Source: Bacillota bacterium (GTDB lineage: Bacteria > Bacillota > SHA-98 > UBA4971). Taken from it: a stretch of DNA of 34,202 nt. The notes beneath the pieces are model-generated. The model was not told where the DNA came from. It was given only the letters and a program-made list of their open reading frames with translations, and ran no database searches. The stretch spans positions 1-34,202 of the forward strand of contig DUVA01000025.1 in NCBI GenBank assembly GCA_012841305.1. The letters run 5' to 3'. Made by a program: the position numbers and the translations under genes. Positions 23,809-32,981 of this stretch are shown here, piece by piece (the first letter of the stretch is position 1; every line of letters starts with the position of its first letter).

Positions 23809-26800
23809 TCACGAAAACGCCACATCCAGCGCGGCCAGGAGCCTCAGCGCTTCAAACCCAAGATGTTCCGCTGCCCCTCCCGGACAAGCTACCTGGCAAG
23901 CTCCACACCCCTGACACCGAAACTCATCCACAACCGCAACGCGCAAGTCTTCATCAAGCGACCTGGCATCATACGGACATACTTCCACACAGATTCCGCA
24001 TCCTCTGCAAAGCCTGGCCCTTACATTTGATGTATTCTCTCTTGAATGCTCCACTCCTCTCCGCAGTCTCACCGCTGCCCTCACAGCGGCTGCCTCCGCG
24101 GAAATCAAGGCCTCCCTTACCGCAGTCGGAGCTCTTGCAGTCCCGCATACATATACTCCTGGTGTGAGAAAATCTGTAGGCCGCGCCTTTATATTGGCTT
24201 CCGTATAAAACCCCTGTGAGTCGAAGTCTATCCCTAGTCCTGAAGCCAAATCCGCGTCACCTGAACCTTCAACTCCGACGGATAACACTGCAAAATCTGC
24301 GGGAATGTGAAGGAGTTCGCCAAGGCCTTCATCATAAACCTCCACCAAAACGGGCTTTCCACTATCACCGGGCAACAGTTGGGGCACAGCATTCTCCGGA
24401 TACCTTATGAATACCACACCCATCTCCCTGGCTTGTTCGTAGAAAAGCTCATAAAACCCGGGCGCCCTCATATCTCGGTGCAGGATATATACTTCCGTTT
24501 CGGGACGGCAGGTCTTCATGCGAATAGCGTTCTTCAAGGCCTGCAAGCAGCATACCCGGCTGCAGTGAGGCCTTTCGGCATCTCGTGAGCCCGCGCATTG
24601 TATCATTACTACAGTTCTAATCTCACCCGGCAAATCCTCTAACCTAAGGCCTGCTTGATCAAGCTCAGCTTCAAACTCTGTTTGTGTGACAACCCCTGAC
24701 ACAACCTGGCCGGTAAAGGCCTTAGGAGGCTCAGCCTCAGTGCCGCCGGTAGCCAGGATAACCACTCCGCACTCACTTTCCCCTCTGGGGGTCTGGGAAC
24801 CGGCCTCGCGACTCTGAATCGTTGCCCGAAATCCTCCGTCAACACGGGATATGCGGGAAACCTCAGACGATACATGCACTTCAATGAGAGGATCTTGCCT
24901 AACTTCTTCACTTAGCTTATTGACCAGGGCCTGGACGTCCATGCCCGAAAGAGAACGCTTCACGGAGCAGGCCCTCCCTCCAAGAACAGGCGCCTTCTCC
25001 ACCAAGCTTACCTTATGGCCTAAGTCAGCCAAGGCTTTAGCTGCCCTCATTCCTGCGATACCCCCACCGATTACCAATGCACCTTCCGGGATAGGCCGTG
25101 CCTTTTGGGTTAGGGGTTTTCCGTGGCGTGTTTGCTCTATCGCCATTGCTACAAGATCCAAGGCTTTTTCCGTAGCGGACTCATCATCCATGTGTGGCCA
25201 CGCGCATTGCTCACGAATGTTAGCAACTTCTAAGAAGCCTTTCTTTATCCCAACCTCTTGAAGCCCTTCCTCCACGAGTAAGGCCACGTCTCTTGGTGAG
25301 CATCCGGCTATAATTACTTTGTCCACAGGATCTTGCTTAATGCCGGCCAGCAGCGCTTCAACACCCCGGTCCATGCACATATCCGGGATCTCCATTGCAG
25401 TTACGACTTGGTCTTGCTCCTTTGCCCATTTGACAATCTTGTCAATATCCAGGCCGTCCATGGAGGGTTTGCACCTGCACACAAAAACGCCGATTCTCTC
25501 TTCGTCCGGCTCGCGTTCATCTGATTCAACGTCATCTGCGATCTCTATGGGTCCTGGCTTTGGCATCGGAGTAGCCTCACGCGCACAAGGAGACCCTGCC
25601 GTAGTCAGTACATCTTTCAACGCGTGAAACGCGCACGCCCCGGACCACATGATTGCAGTTGGAATATCCTGCGGCTCAACACCTCCGCCGCATACGTATA
25701 TTCCCTCCCTCTCTGTGGCAACCGGGGAAAACCCGGTAACATCTGAACCAAGATACCCAAACAGTCCCTTCTCAATCCCTAAAGCCTGTGACAACTCGTC
25801 TATTCCGTCAGGCGGGGTAAAACCCGTTGAGAGCACAGCCAAATCAAATTCCTCACGGGACACCGCCCCATCCGTCTCCACCGAGACATAAACATGTTCA
25901 TTTCCCGGCTCAACACACGAGACTCTACACGGCACAAACTCCACACCCAGGCCTTTGGCTTTTTCGTAGTACTCCTCGAACCCTTTCCCACACGCCCTTA
26001 TATCTATGAAGAAGACCTTTACAACTGCGTCAGGCATCAACTCCTTGAGTTTCATAGCTTCCTTAATCGCGTACATACAGCACACAGCTGAGCAATACGG
26101 AACCTCACCCGCCCTATCGCGAGAGCCAATACATTGGACAAAAGCTATTCTTCGTGGAATCCTACAGCCAGGCCCACGGATTAGCCTGCCTCCTGTCGGG
26201 CCGGACGGGCTGAGAAGCCTTTCCAGTTCCAGCCCGGTAATGACGTTTTCAGTGCAACCGTATCCGTATTCCTTGCGGGTCAGAGGGTCATAATGCCCCA
26301 GGCCCGGGCCGGCAATTACTGCGCTTACCGACACCTCAACGTCGCAAGGCTTGGCGTCAAGATTGATAGCGCCTCGGGGACATGCCTCTACGCATTTCCC
26401 GCACCTGTCGCAAGCGCTGTCGTCCAAGACGAAAACACCGGGAAGGCTCCGGTGGCCCGGCCGGTATATTGCTTTGTGGGGAAGCATGCCGGTGTGAGCA
26501 GGCACATCTACCTCAACAGGGCAGACTGCCTCACACTTCCCGCAAGAATCGCAAAGCGCCCGCCGGACGTATTCGCCCTTTTGCCCTACAGCAACTGTGA
26601 AATTACCTGCTTCCCCTTGTACACTCTTTACGCGACTATCAGTCATAAGAGTTATCAAAGGGTGGCGCGAGACCTCTATCATCGGGCAGTAAGCCTGCTC
26701 ACTGATGGCCATATTACAGACCCCACAACTCGCAGTGGGGAATGTCCTGTCCAACAGTGTGACCAGCCCACCGCATGTGGGAGATGAGTCCACAAGAAAC

Positions 26801-26907
26801 ACGTTGACCCCTGCTTCCGCCAGGGTCAGTGAGGCATGCATTCCGGCGACTCCGCCTCCCACGACCAAAACCGCACTGGCATTATTTGCGCGTCCTACTT
26901 CCAGCAT
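23809..26907 (-). CDS. double-length HdrA-like FAD/iron-sulfur protein
   Basis: A 1032-aa protein in which two HdrA-like modules are joined. The first has an FAD site ([19 protein letters not shown]), a cysteine cluster (TASCGVCNM), and 4Fe-4S motifs [13 protein letters not shown] and [13 protein letters not shown]. The second begins with an HdrA N-terminal domain (RIGVFVCRC ... AGCSPRD ... [10 protein letters not shown]), then a second FAD site ([19 protein letters not shown]), and ends with [13 protein letters not shown] and [13 protein letters not shown]. Each half carries a GS(R)D-cysteine section (CIGSRDRAG and CAGSRDAER). HdrA carries the bifurcating flavin in known complexes. Start ATG 26907 was chosen because earlier residues (track 27033) overlap hdrA and match nothing. 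Two flavin sites beside a normal HdrA are striking. Confidence 0.9.
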   Translation of the reverse strand: MLEVGRANNASAVLVVGGGVAGMHASLTLAEAGVNVFLVDSSPTCGGLVTLLDRTFPTASCGVCNMAISEQAYCPMIEVSRHPLITLMTDSRVKSVQGEAGNFTVAVGQKGEYVRRALCDSCGKCEAVCPVEVDVPAHTGMLPHKAIYRPGHRSLPGVFVLDDSACDRCGKCVEACPRGAINLDAKPCDVEVSVSAVIAGPGLGHYDPLTRKEYGYGCTENVITGLELERLLSPSGPTGGRLIRGPGCRIPRRIAFVQCIGSRDRAGEVPYCSAVCCMYAIKEAMKLKELMPDAVVKVFFIDIRACGKGFEEYYEKAKGLGVEFVPCRVSCVEPGNEHVYVSVETDGAVSREEFDLAVLSTGFTPPDGIDELSQALGIEKGLFGYLGSDVTGFSPVATEREGIYVCGGGVEPQDIPTAIMWSGACAFHALKDVLTTAGSPCAREATPMPKPGPIEIADDVESDEREPDEERIGVFVCRCKPSMDGLDIDKIVKWAKEQDQVVTAMEIPDMCMDRGVEALLAGIKQDPVDKVIIAGCSPRDVALLVEEGLQEVGIKKGFLEVANIREQCAWPHMDDESATEKALDLVAMAIEQTRHGKPLTQKARPIPEGALVIGGGIAGMRAAKALADLGHKVSLVEKAPVLGGRACSVKRSLSGMDVQALVNKLSEEVRQDPLIEVHVSSEVSRISRVDGGFRATIQSREAGSQTPRGESECGVVILATGGTEAEPPKAFTGQVVSGVVTQTEFEAELDQAGLRLEDLPGEIRTVVMIQCAGSRDAERPHCSRVCCLQALKNAIRMKTCRPETEVYILHRDMRAPGFYELFYEQAREMGVVFIRYPENAVPQLLPGDSGKPVLVEVYDEGLGELLHIPADFAVLSVGVEGSGDADLASGLGIDFDSQGFYTEANIKARPTDFLTPGVYVCGTARAPTAVREALISAEAAAVRAAVRLRRGVEHSRENTSNVRARLCRGCGICVEVCPYDARSLDEDLRVAVVDEFRCQGCGACQVACPGGAAEHLGFEALRLLAALDVAFS

Positions 26908-26936
26908 AACTCTTTTCACACCCTTGCTCGAGTAGG

Positions 26937-28883
26937 TTATATCACAGCATCTATCATCGACATTACCTGAGCCGTGTCCATATTCCTCTGACATGTGGCG
27001 CCGCTGGGACAGGCAACCTGACATGCGCCGCATCCCTCACAGAGGACTTCGTTTACCACAGCTAAACTGCGCCGTGCGTCAAGAGTCCTTGCGTCGTAGG
27101 CGCAAACGTCAATACACATGCCACAACCTGTGCACAGTTCTTCATCAACAACTGCAACTTCAGGTGTATGGGAAAGCGTGTCAGAGGAGAAAAGCGCGAG
27201 AACCTTCGCTGCAGCGGAGCCGGCCTGTGTCACCGAATCCGGGATATCTTTGGGCGCCTGGGCGCACCCGGCAATGTAAATACCCCTGGTAAGGCTTTCA
27301 ACCGGCCGCAACTTGGGATGGGCTTCAGACAAGAAGCCCCACTCGTCAGTGGAAATCTTGAGGAGCCTGGCAAGCTCCGTTTGGCCACGAGCCGGAACAA
27401 TGGCTGTTGCCAGGACCACCATATCCGCATGGATCTCGACTTTCTTATTGGAAAGCGTGTCAACACCGAACACTACTGTCTTACCGTCTTCTTCAAAGAC
27501 CCTGGACACCCTGCCCCTGAGGTAAAGGACGCCTTCTTCCTCAGTGGCACGCTGCACAAACTCCTCGTACCCTTTGCCTCCTGCTCGAATATCCATGTAA
27601 AATACGTACGGTTGCCCATCCGGGACTTTATGCTTATACAGGCGGGCATGTTTTGCCGTATACATACAGCAGATCTTTGAGCAATAAGGGTACCCGTTCT
27701 CTTGATCCCGCGACCCGACACACTGGATGAATACAACCTCTTTGGGTATCTTGCCGTCTGAAGGACGCCTGATCTCGCCTTGGGTAGGGCCTGAAGCTGA
27801 GTTCAACCTTTCGAATTCCAGCCCGTCTATTACGTCCTTTGCCACTCCGTATCCGTATTCTCCCACTTTAGTCTTGGGATGAAGATCGTAGCCTGTAGCG
27901 ACTACCACTGCCCCGACTTTCCGGTCAATGAAGGTGTCTTCTTCTTTGAAATCGATGGCCCCGACCGGGCATACTTTCTCACAGACCCCGCATTTTCCCT
28001 GAGTAAAGTGCCTGCATACTTCGGAGTTGATTACAGGCCTGTTTGGCACAGCCTGGGGAAATGCAATAGAGATAGCTTTTGTTTTCGCAAGCCCCAATTC
28101 AAAATCGGAATCTGTCTTCACGGGGCACTTCTCCATACAAAGCCCGCAGCCATTGCATACATCCCAGTTCACATACGCTGCCTTTCGTCTTATTGTCACG
28201 TCGAAGTTACCTACGTACCCGGAAATCGAATGGATTTCGCTGTTTGTGAAAAGGTCTATGTTTGGATGGGATCCCACTTCTGAGGATTTCGGTGTCAGAA
28301 TACATTGGGAGCAGTCCAGAGTCGGGAAAGTCTCTGAGAGTTGCGCCATGTGGCCTCCTATATAAGGAAGCCGATCTACAAGGGAAACTCTATACCCGGC
28401 ATCAGCGATATCCAAAGCAGCTTGCATCCCTGCAATTCCTGCGCCGATCACCAAGGCTTGCCTGGTAACAGGTATCGAGAGAGACGATAACTCTTGGTTC
28501 TTCCTAACTTTCTCCGCGGAAGCCTTGATAATCTCCAAGGCCTTTTGCGTAGCCTTCTCCGGCTCACCCCTGTGAGGCCAACTGCACTGTTCACGTATGT
28601 TGGCCATCTCACATCTAAACGGATTCAGGCCTGCAGCTTCAGCGGTTTTCCTAAAAGTAGACTCATGCATAGCAGGGGAACATGCAGCAACTACCACACC
28701 GGTAAGGCCCTTATCACGTATAGCGTCCTTGATTAGCTGTTGGCCGGGGTCAGAGCACATATACCGGTAATCCGTTACGTATCCGAGACTGTCATAACCG
28801 GAGAGATCCTCAAGGACTTTGGGGATATCAACAACTCCACCGATATTCAAGCCACAGTGACAGATAAAAACACCGGTTTTCAT
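26937..28883 (-). CDS. hdrA: heterodisulfide reductase-like subunit A
   Basis: A full-length HdrA of 648 aa. The N-terminal domain has MKTGVFICHCG and AACSPAMHE, then NIREQCSWPH, the FAD site VIGAGIAGMQAALDIADAG, the cysteine stretch TLDCSQCILTPK, and four iron-sulfur motifs: CNGCGLCMEKCPV, CGVCEKVCPVG, CTGCGMCIDVCAY and [13 protein letters not shown]. In methanogens HdrABC and MvhADG couple H2 oxidation to exergonic disulfide reduction and endergonic ferredoxin reduction. No coenzyme M/B genes are visible here, so the natural acceptor is probably different. The ATG overlaps the hdrB stop (ATGA). Confidence 0.95.
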   Translation of the reverse strand: MKTGVFICHCGLNIGGVVDIPKVLEDLSGYDSLGYVTDYRYMCSDPGQQLIKDAIRDKGLTGVVVAACSPAMHESTFRKTAEAAGLNPFRCEMANIREQCSWPHRGEPEKATQKALEIIKASAEKVRKNQELSSLSIPVTRQALVIGAGIAGMQAALDIADAGYRVSLVDRLPYIGGHMAQLSETFPTLDCSQCILTPKSSEVGSHPNIDLFTNSEIHSISGYVGNFDVTIRRKAAYVNWDVCNGCGLCMEKCPVKTDSDFELGLAKTKAISIAFPQAVPNRPVINSEVCRHFTQGKCGVCEKVCPVGAIDFKEEDTFIDRKVGAVVVATGYDLHPKTKVGEYGYGVAKDVIDGLEFERLNSASGPTQGEIRRPSDGKIPKEVVFIQCVGSRDQENGYPYCSKICCMYTAKHARLYKHKVPDGQPYVFYMDIRAGGKGYEEFVQRATEEEGVLYLRGRVSRVFEEDGKTVVFGVDTLSNKKVEIHADMVVLATAIVPARGQTELARLLKISTDEWGFLSEAHPKLRPVESLTRGIYIAGCAQAPKDIPDSVTQAGSAAAKVLALFSSDTLSHTPEVAVVDEELCTGCGMCIDVCAYDARTLDARRSLAVVNEVLCEGCGACQVACPSGATCQRNMDTAQVMSMIDAVI

Positions 28884-29761
28884 GTCAAGCCACCACATCC
28901 CCCTACCCCGACAGACTGAAATATCAGTCCTGGGGGAACAATGTGTCCGTCAAACTCAAGAACCTCCTCGCCAAGCCCGAGAGCGACAGCCAAAAGTTGA
29001 GTGAAATAAACAACAGGAACAGCATTTTCGCCTCGCTCAACACTACCGGATTGCGCATAATCCAAATTGAATTGACACAACGGGCAACTCGTGACAATAA
29101 CCTTGGCGCCTCGGGACTTTGCTGATTCCACCACGAGCCTGCTGGGGCTCACAGCCGGTTCTCCGGGTTGGAGCACCACATAGCTCCCGCAGCACTCTGT
29201 CTTGTAAGGATACTCCACCGGATCGCATCCGAGAGCAGAGAGAAACTCCTCCAGAACACTGGGAGATTCAGGATCATCGATTCCCACCTCTTCAGGGGGG
29301 CGAAGCAAGAGACATCCATAGTACGCTGCAACAGGAAGCCCGGCAAAAGGCGAAACAACCTTCCGGGCCAGTGATTCGAACCCTATCTCGTCTCTTAGAA
29401 TCTCGAGAAGATGCAGGACTTCCACTTCGCCTGAATAGTCCTCTTCGATGAAAGCGCACACCTTCTCCCGCTTGTCAAGGTCTTCACGTATTACATGATT
29501 CGTCCGCTTAAGCACGTTCAAGCAAGCTGAGCACAAAGTAACAAGCTCACGTCCTGCCTTCTTGGCTGAAGCGAGGGTACGAGTAGGGGATACCAGAGGG
29601 AAGGAATTGTCAATCTGTAGGGGAAAGGTGGCGCCGCAGCATTGCCATTCCTCCAGTTCCTCCAGACACACACCTAGAACCTCACAGGAAGCAAGGGTTG
29701 AGGACTCAAACCCCTTTGCCTTAGCCCGAAGTGTACAGCCGGGGAAGTACGAGTAAACCAC
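28880..29761 (-). CDS. hdrB: heterodisulfide reductase-like subunit B
   Basis: This 293-aa protein has two cysteine-rich CCG domains, the sites of the non-cubane 4Fe-4S clusters in HdrB: C9, C41-C42, C77 and C80 (CSAC), then C150, C190-C191, C226 and C229 (CPLC). Both CCG motifs look complete, so the active-site clusters should form. In methanogens this subunit splits the CoM-S-S-CoB disulfide; in other bacteria its substrate is usually unknown. GTG start after GGAGGGTG. It lies 77 bp from hdrC and overlaps hdrA by four bases. Confidence 0.95.
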   Translation of the reverse strand: MVYSYFPGCTLRAKAKGFESSTLASCEVLGVCLEELEEWQCCGATFPLQIDNSFPLVSPTRTLASAKKAGRELVTLCSACLNVLKRTNHVIREDLDKREKVCAFIEEDYSGEVEVLHLLEILRDEIGFESLARKVVSPFAGLPVAAYYGCLLLRPPEEVGIDDPESPSVLEEFLSALGCDPVEYPYKTECCGSYVVLQPGEPAVSPSRLVVESAKSRGAKVIVTSCPLCQFNLDYAQSGSVERGENAVPVVYFTQLLAVALGLGEEVLEFDGHIVPPGLIFQSVGVGGCGGLT

Positions 29762-29838
29762 AGGAGTTCACCCTCCAGACTGCCGCAATTATAGGATGGC
29801 GGCAAAACAAGTCATGGAATCGTAACAAGGCTGCTGCG

Positions 29839-30237
29839 TTATGTGTACTTTCGAAATGCTGCTACTAAAGCTTGTTCCGGGACTATTTCCAGTAGTTCGT
29901 AAGGAATTTCAGCAGGGTTCAAGCATCTGTCCCCAGGACGAAGGAATGTTGACCTTAAGGATTCCATTACGTTCGCAAGACTCATGCCTCTGGGACAACG
30001 GGCACTACATGCAAGGCACGACGCGCACACCCAGATGGTTTTCGAATCCAAGGCCTCTTGTACCTGCCCTAACTGCAAGAGTCTTATGACCTGATGGGGA
30101 AGGAGATCCATAGCTGAGGTCATAGCACATCCTGCAGAACACTTACCGCACTGGTAACATGACAGAATCTCTTCCCCGCTGATATCCTGGAGCTTGCGCT
30201 TATCCTCGGTATGGATTACCTCTCGTGATAGCTTCAA
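29839..30237 (-). CDS. hdrC: heterodisulfide reductase-like subunit C
   Basis: This 132-aa protein has two 4Fe-4S motifs, CYQCGKCSAGC and CASCLACSARCP, and the HdrC fold linking HdrA to HdrB. It starts at TTG with GGAGAG seven bases upstream; an ATG before it is out of frame. It is the first gene of the Hdr group; a candidate promoter lies at 30326-30354, so Hdr-Frd-Kor-Suc may have its own transcript apart from the TRAP genes. Confidence 0.92.
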   Translation of the reverse strand: MKLSREVIHTEDKRKLQDISGEEILSCYQCGKCSAGCAMTSAMDLLPHQVIRLLQLGQVQEALDSKTIWVCASCLACSARCPRGMSLANVMESLRSTFLRPGDRCLNPAEIPYELLEIVPEQALVAAFRKYT

Positions 30238-30325
30238 ACCCCATCTCTCCTCTACTCATAAACCTACTTGTCAGGTTCGGGCCTCACACGTCACAAAGCT
30301 CTTCGACAAAACCTTTGCAATTCCT

Positions 30326-30354
30326 TTAATATTGCGTCATGTCTCTCGGATCAA
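30326..30354 (-). promoter_or_regulatory. candidate promoter upstream of hdrC
   Basis: On the minus strand TTGATC and TATTAA are separated by 17 bases, each matching four of six consensus positions. It overlaps the 3' end of the TRAP permease gene and lies about 90 bases before hdrC. It is a pattern match without other support. Confidence 0.4.
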
Positions 30355-32342
30355 GCAGACGCGATGGTTTCAGGGCGTTTCCGTGCTACGCGCACTTTTT
30401 GCATGAAGTATACTGCACCTATGAACACAAGTCCGATAACATCCGTAGTTACGCTGGGATGAATAAGAGAGAGACCGCCTACGAGAAGAAGGAGCCGTTC
30501 AATACCTGTGGTGTTCGTAATCAACCATGCCTCCACACCTGCGCCCAACCCCAGCATCCCTAAGAGCGCACCTCCCACCACTCGGAGCGTGTGGGTCCAT
30601 GGCACATTCCCGAGGAGCAAGAGAGAAGGAGAATACACGAAGAAATACGGCACCAAGAATGCCGCGATTGCAAGTTTTGTAGACTCAACAGCGGTTTTCA
30701 GGGGATTCGCCTTTGCTATCCCTGCGCCTGCCATGGCTGCAAGAGCTACAGGCGGGGTCAGATCAGCGACTATGCCGAAATAGAACGCGAACATATGAGC
30801 AGCGATAGCCGGAACCCCCAACTTCAGGAGCGCAGGGGCGGCTATTGTTGATGTTATCACATAGTTGGCTGTAGTAGGCGCTCCCATACCAAGCACAAGG
30901 GAAGTCAACATAGTAAATATCAAGGTCGGTAAGAGCTGCCCACGGGCGAGTTCTATCAGACCATTGGCCAGTTTAAGTCCAAGCCCGGTCAGGGTCACGG
31001 TTCCGACTATCATACCTGCAGCCGCGCAAGCGATTACTACTCCTAAAGCATTTCGGGCTCCCATTTCCAGGGCAGATATGATATCCCCCCGCTTCATCCT
31101 GGTAGCGCTTGATAGGAAGCTGGAGAGCACAGCGACGACAAGTCCCCAGAGAGCGGCCTTCATCGGAGTGCTGCCTGTAACAAGCAAATAAACGATGATC
31201 ACAAGCGGGAGAAAGAGCTGGCCCCGCTCGCGCATGATCTTCCAAAACCTAGGCAGCTTATCCCGTTCCAACCCTTTCAGGCCTGTTTTCTTTGCCTCAA
31301 GGTGAACTACAATAAAGACACCGGCAAAATAAAGGATCGCGGGGATAACTGCGGATTTTACTATTTGAAGATAAGGAACCCCAATGAATTCCGCCATCAA
31401 AAACGCTGCAGCACCCATAATAGGTGGCATTATCTGCCCACCGGTTGAAGCAGATGCCTCTACTGCGCCTGCGAACTCCGGCCTATAGCCTAATCTCTTC
31501 ATCATGGGAATAGTGAAGCTTCCTGACCCCACCGTGTTCGCTACTGAGCTCCCTGACACAGTCCCTTCGAACGCACTGGTGATGACAGCAACCTTCGCAG
31601 GCCCTCCTGCGGCATGCCCTGCAATCGAATTGGATATGTCAATGAAGAACTGGCCGATGCCTGTCTTTTCAAGAAACGCCCCAAACAATATGAAAAGGAA
31701 TATGAATACAGAGGACACTCCCAGAGGAATACCAAATATTCCTTCAGTAGTATAAAACATATGGCTTACAAGTCTTTGCAGAGAAGCTCCCCTGTGCTGA
31801 AAGAAACCAGGTATGTAGCGTCCGAAGTAGCAATAAGCCAAAGCGACGCTTACCACTACGAGGATGGGTATACCAACAACTCTCCTTGTGGCCTCCAGCA
31901 CAACCAGGATTCCAATTGCACCGATTATTATATCCAGCCTGGTATAGGCCCCTGCCCTAATAAGCAGAGGATGAAAATTCCATACAGGATAGCTCATGAC
32001 AAAGACAGCCAGCACAGCAAGGGCAACATCGTACCAGGCAAGCTTATGCGCGCCTTTTCGTGTCGCAGGATAAAGGAGATATGTCAAAGCAAGGCCGAAT
32101 CCTAGATGAACAGCTCTCTGTATCTGCGCCGGAAGCACCCCAAAGGCTGCAGTATATAGATGAAACAGCGAAAATGCGATTGCAATTACGGAGACTACTA
32201 TAGAAAACATGCCCGGGATCCTTCGATAAGCTGATTCCCTGTCATACTTCATCAGAATCTCTTCAATTTCCTCATCACTTACGACTTCGTAAGCGCCTAC
32301 CTCTACAGTTGTGGTGTTCTTTAGTTCTGTCTTCTCATCCAC
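30351..32342 (-). CDS. TAXI-type TRAP transporter fused permease (DctQ-DctM, 4TM/12TM)
   Basis: The 663-aa membrane protein joins a four-helix DctQ-like part (about residues 40-200) to a DctM-like permease (about 210-620), the form used with TAXI solute receptors. Characteristic DctM stretches include AVITSAFEGTVSGSSVANTV, GGQIMPPIMGAAAFLMAEF, and VLGMGAPTTANYVITS, and it ends in a basic tail. Uptake is normally driven by Na+ or H+. The GTG start follows GGAGGAG and lies 22 bases inside the DUF1850 gene, so translation is coupled. The organic acid imported is not determined by sequence, but known TAXI substrates include 2-oxoglutarate and glutamate-type acids. Confidence 0.94.
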   Translation of the reverse strand: MDEKTELKNTTTVEVGAYEVVSDEEIEEILMKYDRESAYRRIPGMFSIVVSVIAIAFSLFHLYTAAFGVLPAQIQRAVHLGFGLALTYLLYPATRKGAHKLAWYDVALAVLAVFVMSYPVWNFHPLLIRAGAYTRLDIIIGAIGILVVLEATRRVVGIPILVVVSVALAYCYFGRYIPGFFQHRGASLQRLVSHMFYTTEGIFGIPLGVSSVFIFLFILFGAFLEKTGIGQFFIDISNSIAGHAAGGPAKVAVITSAFEGTVSGSSVANTVGSGSFTIPMMKRLGYRPEFAGAVEASASTGGQIMPPIMGAAAFLMAEFIGVPYLQIVKSAVIPAILYFAGVFIVVHLEAKKTGLKGLERDKLPRFWKIMRERGQLFLPLVIIVYLLVTGSTPMKAALWGLVVAVLSSFLSSATRMKRGDIISALEMGARNALGVVIACAAAGMIVGTVTLTGLGLKLANGLIELARGQLLPTLIFTMLTSLVLGMGAPTTANYVITSTIAAPALLKLGVPAIAAHMFAFYFGIVADLTPPVALAAMAGAGIAKANPLKTAVESTKLAIAAFLVPYFFVYSPSLLLLGNVPWTHTLRVVGGALLGMLGLGAGVEAWLITNTTGIERLLLLVGGLSLIHPSVTTDVIGLVFIGAVYFMQKVRVARKRPETIASA

Positions 32343-32845
32343 TCATATCTCCTCCCTAGAAAAGGTGCAACAAGAGGTTCACGCACCACTCTTATCCGAA
32401 GGCCGGTCCCTGGTTTGGCAATGCTTGCTAATACTACTTCTTCTCCTCCTACAGTAAGGACATGGCCTGGAACAGGGCTCACAGCAACCAGGAATGGTTC
32501 AATTTCCCGGCGCATTCCGGTAATACGGATCTTTCCGCCTTCGACCACTGACTTCGCTCCTTCATCCGGCATAGTGGGCAAGCCGGCCCCGAAGGATTCA
32601 TATTCTGTCTCGACAAGGTATATCTTGCCGTCTCCTTCAATCCTAAAGATTTCTTTAACAGGTGTCCTTTCAATGGAGTGGACAAACTCCAAAGTGAATT
32701 TATCTCCCTCTTTCGCCGGCACCTGATATAAACGGACTCCGGAACGCATCTCCTCAACCCTAAAGGCCAGGCGCGGGGAAAAGAGGGAAATCAAAAGGAT
32801 AGCTCCCACGGTAATTACAACAATAATTCGTCTTAGAATCCTCAT
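32321..32845 (-). CDS. DUF1850 family protein, TRAP accessory
   Basis: This 174-aa protein has an N-terminal membrane helix or signal (IIVVITVGAILLISLF) and the DUF1850 core (GDKFTLEFVHSIERTPVKEI ... ESFGAGLP). DUF1850 genes frequently sit beside TAXI-TRAP genes; the role is unknown, possibly in assembly or regulation of transport. The ATG at 32845 lacks a clear ribosome binding site, in contrast to its neighbours. Its end overlaps the permease start by 22 bases. Confidence 0.88.
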   Translation of the reverse strand: MRILRRIIVVITVGAILLISLFSPRLAFRVEEMRSGVRLYQVPAKEGDKFTLEFVHSIERTPVKEIFRIEGDGKIYLVETEYESFGAGLPTMPDEGAKSVVEGGKIRITGMRREIEPFLVAVSPVPGHVLTVGGEEVVLASIAKPGTGLRIRVVREPLVAPFLGRRYEWMRRQN

Positions 32846-32879
32846 GACATTATGACAGATGCGGCGCTCGTTCCGACAA

Positions 32880-32914
32880 CCGGGCGTGCCTGGTAATTAT
32901 CTGTGCACGCCCGG
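32880..32914 (-). terminator. perfect 10-bp hairpin between binding-protein and DUF1850 genes
   Basis: CCGGGCGTGC and GCACGCCCGG are perfect arms around a 15-base loop, 67 bases after the binding-protein stop. No T-run follows on the minus strand. Such intra-operon stems often stop part of the transcription or stabilise the upstream RNA, raising binding-protein level relative to the permease. Confidence 0.5.
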
Positions 32915-32981
32915 CTAATGACCGCGGTCTCCTCCAGATTCCACAGTACATCTTGGCGTATAGATTCGATGCTATACGCTC

